DNA from: Karstenula rhodostoma CBS 690.94
Lineage: Eukaryota; Ascomycota; Dothideomycetes; Pleosporales; Didymosphaeriaceae
Assembly: GCA_010093485.1 (NCBI GenBank)
Contig: MU001494.1
Location: forward strand, 188,758 to 252,757
Length of the DNA stretch: 64,000 nucleotides
Reading direction: 5' to 3'
In this document: positions 53,582-63,050 of the stretch, one piece after another
How positions within the stretch are numbered: the stretch's first letter is position 1
Layout: each line of letters begins with the position of its first letter
The notes under the pieces: model-generated
Told to the model about the DNA's origin: nothing
Seen by the model: only the letters and a program-made list of their open reading frames with translations
The model's database searches: none
Program-made: the position numbers and the translations under genes

Positions 53582-53726
53582 GGTCTTCTTGTATAGATAG
53601 CTACACTTTCCGCAGGACATGCACATAAACCATAATCTAGGGACGTTGGAGTAGATTAGATGTACCAACAAATAATAGATAACGAATTCTAATACTTGTT
53701 ACCCGCATCCTGCTCAATACAACTGA

Positions 53727-54410
53727 CTAAAGAAACATCACATCCACCGCACTAGGCCTCCACCGTCCTCTCCTCCCACCCCTTCGACTCCCCTCAGCCT
53801 CGGGCGACACCTCCCTTCCCGACCCCCGCGGCCCCCTCCGCCTCCCCAACGTGCTCTCTACATCCCAAGGACTCACCCCAACCTCGCGCCTCCCCGCCCT
53901 TCGCGGAGGCGGAGGCACCTCACCCACTCCCAGCGGCGGCATCTCCGCCCTCACCACATCCTCATCCACATCCTCATCCTCATCCAACCGCACCCTCCCC
54001 ACCGCACCACCCCGCCGTCTCGACCCCAACCGCCCCATACGCGCCAACACCATAGCATCAACCATCTCCGCCCTCCCCACCATTCCATCGCCATCACGCC
54101 GACGTGCCGGCGCTCCAAAAAGGACAGCCCGACACGCCGGACACGTGTTCTGCCTGTCGAGCCACCGCGAGAGACAGGCTGCGTGGTAGGCGTGGGTGCA
54201 GGCGCGGATGCGGATGGCGGGGGGCCGGGGGTCGAGGGGGTCGAGGCAGATGGGGCAGAGGGGCGTGGGAGGTGGGGTGGCTGCGTCTGGTGGGGTGGGG
54301 TTTTGGGTGGTGAAGAGAGGGCCCGAGGTGGGCGGGGGAGATGGGCGTGGTGCGGCGTAGGGCTCGAGGCCGGTGGCGAGGAAGGTGGATCTGGGGGTGT
54401 AGGGGGGCAT
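53727..54410 (-). CDS. RING-H2 finger protein, probable E3 ubiquitin ligase
   Basis: Single exon, 227 aa. A Pro-rich N-terminus (about 50 residues) is followed by a complete RING-H2 finger: CPICLDPLDP, then ACTHAYHAACLSRWL and NTCPAC (C-x2-C..C-x-H-x2-H-x2-C..C-x2-C), residues about 52-95. The rest is Arg/Gly/Pro-rich with an acidic patch (DEDEDVDEDV) and no further domain. No membrane segment is seen, so it is probably soluble. The two 3' thirds are low-complexity, which makes the exact gene ends less certain than the finger itself. Confidence 0.75.
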   Translation of the reverse strand: MPPYTPRSTFLATGLEPYAAPRPSPPPTSGPLFTTQNPTPPDAATPPPTPLCPICLDPLDPRPPAIRIRACTHAYHAACLSRWLDRQNTCPACRAVLFGAPARRRDGDGMVGRAEMVDAMVLARMGRLGSRRRGGAVGRVRLDEDEDVDEDVVRAEMPPLGVGEVPPPPRRAGRREVGVSPWDVESTLGRRRGPRGSGREVSPEAEGSRRGGRRGRWRPSAVDVMFL

Positions 54411-54725
54411 GGTTTGTGGGTTGCTTTGCTTTGGGTGGTTGGAGAGAGGAATTTGGAGGGTCTGGATAAAGGTGTTGGTGGTGAGTTTTGAATAGACGAG
54501 GGAGTGGTTGCTTGGAGGGAAGGTCGCGTTTGGGGGGGATTTGCGGACACAATAATTTGCGTGTGCGTGCGGTGAATTTTGAATGGAAACAAATATTATC
54601 GCTGACCCGTCCCCAACGCTGTACTATGCATGAATGCAGAATGTGCAAAACCGTAAACGCGTCAACATTCGTACCTGGACCTCACCGCTCCAGGCTTTCC
54701 CCCTCCTTTTCGAGTGTCCCTTCCT
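54411..54725. other. Intergenic
   Basis: Promoter of the RING gene and 3' end of the transporter gene. Nothing else seen. Confidence 0.45.
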
Positions 54726-56471
54726 CTAGGACTCAGACCACCGCACAATAGTGATGGACGCGGTGTACACCATGGCGACCACACCAACGACCATCATCGC
54801 AATGTCACCGGCCTTCGCGAGGTTGCTCTCCGCGACGCCGTGCAAGTGAAGGTATGCGGGGTAGATGTACACCAGCGGCACGCAGGCCACGCTTCCGATG
54901 AGCGCGACAAACTTGTCCAGGTTGCTCGAACCGATGACGGCAATCACACCCGTCAGCAGCACGATGCACGTGCGGAAAGCATTCTTCTTCCACTTTGTAA
55001 GCGCATCCTTCTTGCCCGAGCTCTGCCCGAAAATCTTCTGTTCGAGGATACGGATAGCGGGGAACAGCTGCACTGGCTCGCCAACCATGACCGCGACAGC
55101 ATACAGGAACTGGATGGCGTTGACCAACTTGCTGGTCTGCGGGAAGTTGGTGATGACCTCTACGCTGACGTTTTCTCCGAATGTACCGTAGCATAGGACG
55201 CCGACAGAGGTGAAGATGATGGTGATGATGAGCATAACGATTCCGAGAAGCTTGTTGAAGTTCTCCGGATGCTTCATGCTCGATTGGATGGGCAGAATAA
55301 GACCAATGCCTTCGAACGTGAAAATGGCCGAGCCGACGGTGAGCGTAAAGTCCCGCGGATTGAAGAGCTCGATCGAGGGGTGGAAGCCGTGCATTTCGGA
55401 GATGCTGGAGATGTCGTACCAGTAGATGTACACCAAACCCATGCCGATGAAGAGATCAGCCAAAATTGCCAGCGGACCGAGCTTCGAGATGTTGCGGATG
55501 TAGGACATCGGGATGAGTATGATGACCTGAATACCAATGAGTGCGCTCGTGGATAGTGGCACATTGTCTTTGGGCGTCACCGCGGTGAGGAAGGAGGATA
55601 TATTGTCCGCCGTGAAGATGAGACCAGCGCAAACGAAACAGATCTGCGACAACATAATGGAGGAGAGGATGATGTTTCGTAGTCGTGGTCCACCGACAGC
55701 CTGGCCTAATTCTCCGTAACCACCGCCGTATCTTGCTCGGCATTGCAGTAGGAGCTGGAAGCAGAGCATTGTGACCGCGGCCACAGTGAGAAGAGTGATG
55801 GACGAGAACAGCATGCCACCGTTCTTGAACGCCTTGGGCAAGAACATAATACCAGTTCCAACGAAAGCCTTCAGTAGGGTGAAGAAAGACTTCATGTTGG
55901 AAGCGTCGCCTTGGGTTCTGATCCTCTTCGAGCTCTTCCTTCTCCCGAGCAACGGCCGGCGCTCATCTGCTGGTGATGATGTCTCTTCGTCCTCAATAGC
56001 TGATTCATCGTCTGACTCTTCGAGGTCTTCACCGGCGAAGTTCCCGTACAGCTCGAGAAATGAGATGAAGTTCCTCGTCACAGGAGCAGCAATGAAGCTC
56101 ACGCTCCTGGCCTGTTTCGCCAGAAATGCTCGCCTGAACCCTCCAGGAGCAAGCTGCTCATGAACAGGCACGAATTCGTCATTGTCGGCCTCGGAAGTCG
56201 CAAACTCGGTGGGATGAGAAAACGTTGCCGCTCGCTGGTGCAATTTTGCGCGTTTGGATTTGGCCTGGATGTGGTAGAGATCTCTGTGCATGTCTCCTCC
56301 CGGAAGGCGCAACGATGACTCTGCCTCATCTTCGGGGTCCTGGAGTTTAGTTGCAGTGCTGGCTCCTACGCCGTCGAAGTCGGCGGTGTAGCTGGGGTCT
56401 AGATGCGGTGAGAGAACCTTGCCGTGGTCGACAAGGTCTTGTTCAGATGGCCTAGAAGGAAGGTCCGCCAT
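54726..56471 (-). CDS. Vacuolar amino acid transporter, AAAP family (Avt3/Avt4-like)
   Basis: Vacuolar-membrane transporter by similarity, exporting amino acids from the vacuole. Single exon, 581 aa. A long acidic N-terminal cytosolic region (about 185 residues, including EDLEESDDESAIEDEETS) precedes the AAAP core, which starts MKSFFTLLKAFVGTGIMFLP at about residue 193, the hallmark first helix. About 11 helices follow; conserved pieces include AIFTFEGIGLILPIQSSMKH and LCYGTFGENVSVEVI. The protein ends ASITIVRWSES. The long N-terminal extension and core motif match Avt3/4 rather than Avt1/2/5-7, but the exact paralogue is uncertain. Confidence 0.88.
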   Translation of the reverse strand: MADLPSRPSEQDLVDHGKVLSPHLDPSYTADFDGVGASTATKLQDPEDEAESSLRLPGGDMHRDLYHIQAKSKRAKLHQRAATFSHPTEFATSEADNDEFVPVHEQLAPGGFRRAFLAKQARSVSFIAAPVTRNFISFLELYGNFAGEDLEESDDESAIEDEETSSPADERRPLLGRRKSSKRIRTQGDASNMKSFFTLLKAFVGTGIMFLPKAFKNGGMLFSSITLLTVAAVTMLCFQLLLQCRARYGGGYGELGQAVGGPRLRNIILSSIMLSQICFVCAGLIFTADNISSFLTAVTPKDNVPLSTSALIGIQVIILIPMSYIRNISKLGPLAILADLFIGMGLVYIYWYDISSISEMHGFHPSIELFNPRDFTLTVGSAIFTFEGIGLILPIQSSMKHPENFNKLLGIVMLIITIIFTSVGVLCYGTFGENVSVEVITNFPQTSKLVNAIQFLYAVAVMVGEPVQLFPAIRILEQKIFGQSSGKKDALTKWKKNAFRTCIVLLTGVIAVIGSSNLDKFVALIGSVACVPLVYIYPAYLHLHGVAESNLAKAGDIAMMVVGVVAMVYTASITIVRWSES

Positions 56472-57044
56472 TGTGTTTGTCGATTATGCTGAGGTACCAG
56501 TTACAGCTGAACGTTGCAAAGAGGGAGCGCTGGTGCTATTGCTATGCGCGAGTTTTGGTGGCCAATCGTGGGTTTCAGGAAGAAAAGTCAATTGTGGTCC
56601 GTGACCCTGACATCACCGTGCGCTCAGCGTGTCAATTGAAGAGTTGTTCAGTCAAGGATGTCACAAGGACGGTGGGCGAAGCTCAGAGCACAGAATGAGG
56701 AGTGTTGCGAAGCAAGGGAGGATGTTCAACAAGGTTGTTGCGAGGAAGAAGCCTGGAGTGTGTGCTGCTGGAGTCTTCGAGATCGGCAGGTCCAGCACTT
56801 GTGGAGATAGGCTAGCCGAATCAAACAAGAAGCGCGCACGTGATGACACCACGTAGCCGGATCTGTCGCATTGATTTGATTGGCTGTCTGATGCCATGCA
56901 GGAGATTCCGGCTCTAATAAACCACTTTATTCGGCTCTGTAAACATAGCCGTTTGCCCGCATTGAACACGTATCGTCTGGGATCGCATTCATTCTTAAGG
57001 CTGACATGTAATCTCACGGCGCACAACTCTGTCACGTCGTCGCA
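56472..57044. promoter_or_regulatory. Divergent promoter, amino acid transporter / membrane protein
   Basis: 573 bp shared upstream region. No motif recognised with confidence. Confidence 0.4.
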
Positions 57045-58274
57045 ATGGCACCTCCCGGTTATGTCCCGCCCAGTTACGCTCACAACAACATTCCTGAGCG
57101 TTATATGCACAAGGATCCTCCCCCTCCAGAAGCAGATACCAATACGCGTGCCTACTTAGTGTTCTTTTCCTACATTGGCCTTTGCTTCTTGCTAAGCGTC
57201 TTCATCATCTCCAGGCTTGTTAAAAACTTCAATGTGCTATCCAAATCCACCACTGCCCGCCTTCCAGCAAAAGCACATATAGGAGCCTTCGCTACACTAG
57301 CAGTGCTTAGTCTCTTTACGACTTGGTACTACATGTCCAACTACTTTCGTGTTTCGTACCAGGCATGGGCCATGTGGCGGTCTCGCTACGACATTAGTCA
57401 AGATACGATGCATTGGGGCCTGTGGTTGGCCGAAACCTCGCTATTCAGAGAGTTTTGGGAGACTGTTGTTGTTGGAAATGCGCGCTACTGGTGGTCGCAC
57501 CAGATATTTTTCTTCGCATCCGGCCTGGGATTAAGTTTGGAAGAAAAGGGCATGTATCACGCGTGGAGCTATAGGACGATGGCTGACTAAATCCCAGGAT
57601 TCCGCCGTGGCATCAAGTACACGTGGTCATTTATGCTTCTTGGTCAGATCATCTCAATCAGCTTTGCGACGAATCTGTATCTTCTCACGCTACTTTTGAC
57701 TCCTCCACCGCCACACTCTCCTTCCTCGACCGGAATCTATCGAAGAAGGTGGCTCGGTCCCTGGCTGTTCAACCTCCTCTCTATTATCCTGACCATCTGG
57801 CCAGCATATCAACTCGCCGACGAGCACTACTGGTACCACCAGACAGAGTTTATGCCAATGCTGCTGACGCCGCATGTCGCACTCCTTGTCATGCCACTGC
57901 TTCGCGCAGTCGTCCCTCGAAAGTATCTGTCGGATTCGAACGTTGAATTCGCAGGCACAGTCTACAAGTTTCTCTGGGCTGCAAACAACTTTGGTGGTGG
58001 TCTACTGTTCACGAGGGTGACCGCTGTGGCCTACAAGTTCAGTGGCCCACGCGGTATTTGGCAACAGTTGTGGGAACACCCAGCCGTCAGCAGCATAGCA
58101 TTCGATGTCATTCTCTGTTGGATCACATGGGGTACATGGTGGGCTATCCAGACACGCACCGTCAGCGCTACGCCAGCCATCGAGGATGACAAGAAAGAAG
58201 ACGAGTTGGCGGGCGCTGGGTCAGGGAGAGCTGATGCGGTTCCGGAGAACGACGGCACGATGCGACGGCGGTGA
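57045..58274 (+). CDS. Conserved fungal multi-pass membrane protein, function unknown
   Basis: Exons 57045-57549 and 57598-58274 give 393 aa. The 48-nt intron begins GCATGT instead of GT and ends CCCAG with a GGCTGACTAA branch region. Only this GC-AG splice joins SLEEKG|FRRGIKYTWSFMLLGQ in frame; no GT donor in the right phase is present. About eight hydrophobic segments are spread over the length (for example YLVFFSYIGLCFLLSVFII and YTWSFMLLGQIISISFATNL). Trp/Tyr-rich loops (TTWYYMSNYFRVSYQAWAMW) recall other uncharacterised ascomycete membrane proteins. The C-terminal 45 residues are charged. No catalytic or transport motif is recognised. Confidence 0.8.
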
Positions 58275-59181
58275 ACTAATGTTGCAGTTGGATATTGGTG
58301 GACGAGGCTGGACAGGGGCCGTGCGAAGTCGCCGGAAGTCGCTCACGTGCGCGATTTGTATTTGTCTAAACGAAATGATGTTAGTTGCGCAGGAAAGCTT
58401 GCGCCAGGAACATGTAGACGAGTGGTACAAAGGTAGTCTGTGAGGCTGAGGGTCACGCGTTTCGAACGATGTCATCCCGGACTGCTAATCGAAAGAGGTT
58501 AGGTTCTCACACAGAAATCACAAACCTCCTGCAGTTCGCTCTTTGTTGAATCATGTCATCATGCGATCAGGCCATTCCGTTTACAAAGTTCACGACGCTA
58601 CCCGGAGTACGCGAAGTGCAGTTATCGAACATCTAAATCTGTCGCTTCGTAAGCATACCCATGTAACCATCCTTACGTTTCAATACTCCCCGATATTGCA
58701 TTGCACCTGTACCATACATTGAAGCACTCCTCAGCTGCTGACGGCTGCTATCGATAATGGCACGACCGCATCGACTTGCCCAGAGGGAAAAGACGATGAT
58801 GGCGCAGTGTTGAAAGTTTGACTACAAACGAGCAGCGATCCACAAAGCTTGGTGAGCTACTGCATCGCAATGATCTACATGCCTATTTTAAGCGGGGTCT
58901 GGCCTCTTTGGGGTTCTTTAGGTCCCAAGAACACGAAGGGCTACTGTACGGGCCACTAGCAAGTCAAGATCCCGACGTCATGCAGCGGCTTGATCAGCAG
59001 TGAGCGTGTGACTCTCCGGCCTAGCGAGGCGAAGCTATCAGCAGCCGTACAGAGAGCATCGCGGCGCGGTGGATATATAAGATGTAGAGCCGCCCCTCAA
59101 GAATTGTGTCACATCACTGTAATAACCCTCCAATACATCAATTGCACCTTCCGCTTCACTCGCTCAAAGACTAGTAGCACC
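58275..59181. other. Intergenic; promoter of the small secreted protein
   Basis: TATATAA at about 59074-59080 lies 102 bp before the next start codon. Nothing else is recognised in the 0.9 kb. Confidence 0.5.
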
Positions 59182-59799
59182 ATGAAGCTCATACTCCCAA
59201 CTATCACTTTGGCTCTTTCAGCTCTTACCAGCGCCCAATACGACATCGAATCCAAATCCTTCCGCCTCGTCCTCTCATCAAAAGACACCAAAGTCAACGG
59301 CCAGACGCTCTCTGCCTGCCACACCGGTGCAGCAATCGAGTCACTTTGCCTCTCCGGCACACCGTCTACCTCCAAACCGGACCCCATCGCCGCCGCAACC
59401 TTCCGCTTCAACACCTCCTCCAACGCCGAAACACCCGCAGATGGCGGCGTCCCCGGCATCCTCACCTACAAGCTAAACGCCACCCCGCCGATCCCCTCGT
59501 CGCTGCAATTCTTCTACGACCCTACAACCAACTTTGCGCTCCCGCTGCTGTTCCCGGGACAAGGCGCAGATACACAAACGTTGGCATTCGACAAGAAGAA
59601 CCTGTTGAATGTGCAGGGATATGTGGACTACAAGACAAGTCCGCCTACCGCGGGGAACACCACCGCGTACTACAGATGGTACGCTTGCTCGACGTACTTC
59701 TCTGGATATCAGTACGTGAATCTTGTGTGGGCTCTGGGCGATGCAAAGCCGGAGACGCCTGGCTGCGCAAAGGTCAACGTCAAGAGGGTCTTTATCTAG
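59182..59799 (+). CDS. Small secreted protein, uncharacterised
   Basis: 205 aa with a clear signal peptide (MKLILPTITLALSALTSA, cut before QYDIESK). The start at 59182 is chosen over the in-frame upstream extension to 58990 because it begins the signal peptide and follows a TATA element by about 100 bp. The mature part is beta-rich (FRLVLSSKDTKVNGQTLSAC, AYYRWYACSTYFSGYQYVNL) with four Cys, two in the N-terminal half (ACHTG, ESLCLSG) and two in the C-terminal half. It resembles a group of ascomycete secreted proteins of unknown function (DUF7907-like, from memory). No catalytic motif. A cell-surface or effector role cannot be judged from sequence. Confidence 0.8.
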   Translation: MKLILPTITLALSALTSAQYDIESKSFRLVLSSKDTKVNGQTLSACHTGAAIESLCLSGTPSTSKPDPIAAATFRFNTSSNAETPADGGVPGILTYKLNATPPIPSSLQFFYDPTTNFALPLLFPGQGADTQTLAFDKKNLLNVQGYVDYKTSPPTAGNTTAYYRWYACSTYFSGYQYVNLVWALGDAKPETPGCAKVNVKRVFI

Positions 59800-60108
59800 G
59801 CGCTGGTGCTACAGCGACGAGCGAGGGTAGTATGTTGTCTCGCAGGACCTGGGCCGATTGGATATGTCTTACGCGTAATGAAGTAAAGTAGAAATAATGT
59901 AATAATCGTAATGCAGATTCTAACATATCCCTTTAAAGCCGCTGTGTCATCTCGTCCACGCCCACGCTGACCGAGGTTCAAAAAATCGCGGGGTCGTTAG
60001 TGTGGGGCAGTCTGCCACACTCGCACTCAACAAAAGAGCCTCTGATCGCCTCCCGGCACCACCTTCAACACTCAGAGCGCAAAAGATGGCGAAAATAATC
60101 AAAAAGAT
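59800..60108. other. Intergenic
   Basis: 3' flank of the secreted-protein gene and downstream flank of the tRNA; a short run of T on the tRNA's minus strand (near 60101-60105) is a plausible Pol III terminator. Confidence 0.5.
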
Positions 60109-60215
60109 AGCCCGACGTGGGGGTCGAACCCACAACCTTGAGATGCCAAGTCATCGAGTTGATTAGACCGTGAATACTTAAGAGTCTCACGCTCTACCGA
60201 TTGAGCTAGCCGGGC
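60109..60215 (-). tRNA. tRNA-Lys(CUU) with intron
   Basis: The minus strand begins GCCCGGCTAGCTCAATCGG (acceptor and D arm), continues TAGAGCGTGAGACTCTTA with anticodon CTT, and ends GGTTGTGGGTTCGACCCC followed by the pairing acceptor strand GTCGGGC. An intron of about 34 nt sits one base 3' of the anticodon, the canonical place; removing it restores the TGAGA/TCTCA anticodon stem. The T arm GTGGG-TTCGACC-CCCAC is perfect. An A-box and B-box are both present, so it is probably functional. Confidence 0.93.
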
Positions 60216-61012
60216 GTTTGCCTTATTTGATGATATTCTTGGCTCGACATCAAATATATTGCAAACAATAAATGGAAGCGAAGGGGGCCGTGGTGCTGTA
60301 TTGTTGAACGATGTGTTTGTTGGAAGCGATGTGGGGTGGAAACCAAAATTTTCGTACGGCAGAGGAGAAATTTTTCACTAGGCGACCGGGAGCCGTAGCG
60401 ACTTATGCTACATAGAACCCGGAGACTGCACGATCATAAACAGTATCATGAAATGTTCAAAGTAAGAGGAATAGGAATATCAGTAATGTCTGTATAGTAC
60501 AAGGTGAACTACTATTTTTTAAGGTTAATATGATTCACATGATGCTCTAGCACAGCAGCACGCGCCCCGTGTCTACCTAACCTCAGACTTCCAGGATTCG
60601 ATGCTGCCTATTCAACTATGGTTCTAAATGACCCAGGTACGCAAGATATCGCGTTTCATCTTTCCTTCTCTTCTTTTGGTTAAAATCTCATATAGATGCG
60701 ATTCGACTTGGAAGCGACAGGAGGGTTCGTAGCAGTGAGCAGGTAAGTATAGAACCTCCTGCACTGATTAGCGAGGTTGAACCGCATTTATGGTACGCGA
60801 TGACTGGTAGCGAGGGTGTACACTGATGCGGAGTTGCTATAGCCCTGGCCAATACGCACACGTTTAATTCATTCTCGAACTGGCGGATATGATACCTCCT
60901 CTAGCGACTATCCACCCCTTGATCAGTCCCCCTAGATCGATCCCCAGAGGATACGCGCAGAATTCTTGAAAAGTGTACGTATAGATGGTTTCATGTCGTT
61001 TCTGACAATGAA
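60216..61012. other. Intergenic
   Basis: Upstream of the tRNA and before the F-box-like remnant. No feature recognised. Confidence 0.4.
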
Positions 61013-61540
61013 GTGATTAGCCCGTGCTTCGAAGCGCTCGCCAAAGCTACACAATACCTGCCGGCGTTGAAAGAAGCGGCAATATCGTGTCTTCTTGTGC
61101 TTAATTTCAACTCCAGGGATTTGGACGGGAACTATCGACTTTACGGAAGAGGACTGGATATAGGCGATCTTCAACGTGTAGATCCTGATCTCCTAGATTC
61201 CAAATGACCACATTACTGCGGTCATCCAGATCTAGCTTGAGCAGCGCCAAGTGAGAAATAAATAGCTGCAGATGCGGAAGGGAGTGGCAGTGTGTGTAAA
61301 CAGCTTTGGTGGGTGTTAGGCCATAAGTGGCTACCGTCTCCGCATCTGGGTAAGCTATTCCGTGGTATCGGAAATGCCCAGCATGGTAAAGAGATATTGG
61401 ACCACTGGAATCACAAGCTTGTCAGCTGGTTTCTGTTTGCGCAGTATGGACGGTGGTTATACCCGGAAATTCAGGACGAAAATTTGACTTTAATGGCGAG
61501 AGGCTCGTCTCAGAGGACGATGAGCTCGAGGCAGGCATAG
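61013..61540 (+). pseudogene. Remnant of an F-box-like protein C-terminus
   Basis: Two same-frame segments, 61013-61207 and 61292-61540. The first reads PCFEALAKATQYLPALKEAA, the second PHLGKLFRGIGNAQHG and HWNHKLVSWFLFAQYGRWLY. Together they resemble the C-terminal part of a large group of uncharacterised ascomycete F-box-type proteins (a 'MPALKEA' helix, then a 'W.P...LRELFR.IGR..HG' segment). The bases between hold several stops (TGA at 61205, further TGA and TAA), which could be an intron but look more like decay. No F-box N-terminus is found upstream. The assignment is from memory of family texture and is tentative. Confidence 0.4.
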
Positions 61541-61882
61541 AATACGCGTTCTGAGTTCTGGCTGTACAAGTGCAGACGGGAATTCTCACTGACACGGATG
61601 TATTCACAACCGGCTAGAGCGAGCCTAATGGAGGAAATAGACTTCATCAGCATGCGATCACCGATCTCCATCATGGTTGATTTATTCATGCATTCATTGA
61701 GCTTTTCATGTATCTCATTACTAAGCCAGTAGCTTTCCAACACCGACAGCACGATAGCAAGTCAGACAGACCTCTCGATTGACCTGAACTTCCATCATGC
61801 AGCAGATGCTTGTCGGCTTGCTCGCTTCTTAGTCTGCAAGAGAGTATCAGAATTGGTTCTCAAGCATGATAAAACAGGGTCA
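61541..61882. other. Intergenic
   Basis: 3' flank of the CVNH gene. Nothing recognised. Confidence 0.4.
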
Positions 61883-62298
61883 TCACTCACTGAAGGCGAA
61901 TGTGCCATCGTAGTTGGTGATGCGCTCGGAAAGGTTGAGATCGCGCTGGATGCCCTCACCGTCCCCGTTGAGCAGAGTAGCGCGGAGCACCGGGACCTCG
62001 CCGCCGCCCTCGATGGCGAAGTGGACGTCCTGGGCGGAGTCGGAGAAGTTCTCACCGTCCCAGAAGAAAGAACCTAGCTCGGTATCAGCAACACTCTTAT
62101 GGGGTAGAACAAAGTTGGGTAAGAGAAGAAGGCAAGGTATTGCTATGGGCTGGACATACCGTTGTCGTTGCCGATGTGGTGGTTGAGATCGATCTCAGCA
62201 TCCTGCCATTCTCCGTCGGCACGCTGGAGACGAGCGCGGAGGATGTGGTTGTCGTCGACACGGATGGAACCCTCCTCGGCAGTGTAGTGGAAAGACAT
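61883..62298 (-). CDS. Cyanovirin-N homology (CVNH) lectin
   Basis: Single-domain carbohydrate-binding protein; fungal CVNH proteins bind mannose-type glycans. Exons 62298-62160 and 62073-61883 (86-nt intron, GTATGT..GAGCTAG) give 109 aa, the normal size for one CVNH domain. N half: [20 protein letters not shown], ending [11 protein letters not shown] half: [18 protein letters not shown], then [18 protein letters not shown]. Both halves show the internal repeat of the fold (L.A.L...DG.....LDLN..I.N..G.F). There is no signal peptide, as is common for fungal CVNH proteins. Cysteines are absent, so the disulfides of cyanobacterial cyanovirin are missing. A TATATAA element lies about 125 bp upstream of the start. 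Confidence 0.9.
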
Positions 62299-63050
62299 GA
62301 TGTTGGGTTGGGGGTGACTTGAGACGGGTAGTTGAAATGCAAAGAAGTGCTCAAAAATCGACTGTAATGAGGAGGGAGAGTGGCTTCAGTTACGGCAGAG
62401 CCTATGGCGGATATTTGGCTTTATATAGTGATGAAGAGAACGTTTACCGGTGTTTACACTGTCCACAGGGTCCGCGGGTGTGCCCGCATTGAGCGGAATA
62501 AAGTGGGTCTTATCCACCGCGTAGATTGCGCCATTGTACTTCGTTTACACCTACGCGATTTCACTGCGGCCACTCGTGTAACGGAGTGCTTCGATGTTGT
62601 GGCTGTGCCACATCTACATGTGCCGCTTTTCCGGCTTGACGATGCTTAATCGCGACATTTCAGCTCTCGTCGACACTTCTGAAGTGGCACGGAAGCCGGT
62701 GTCTGAAGGCCATTTGGTGGACGAGATGTTTTGGTCCACTTACTGCACGCTGCCCCATATGGTGGCGCCATTCTTTGTATACGTGGCTCAACTCGAGGCT
62801 TCCATTGTGGGGTTCGGTGTCTCGGCACCCCGCTTTCACGATCACTGGCATGAAGAACGTGCCTGAACACTCCTACAGATGCGCGTCATATGTGGATAGT
62901 ACTTCCACGGAGGGGTGAGGCTCGACGTCAGTTGCAAGCCATGGCGGTAAGAGACCCGCTCGCACGATACGGTGTGGTAGTGGCGAATTGTGGGTACGCC
63001 AGGACTAGTCGCCGATATTATCGGTGATTTGCAAAAGACCTTTGATTCGC
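62299..63050. other. Intergenic, CVNH promoter side
   Basis: Includes the TATATAA element (plus strand about 62420-62427). A 90-codon plus frame at 62594-62866 is the only long frame and shows no domain. Confidence 0.45.

Noticed and set aside
62594..62866. 90-codon plus frame beside the CVNH gene.
   Set aside because: No recognisable family, overlaps opposite-strand frames of similar length, lies in a promoter region.
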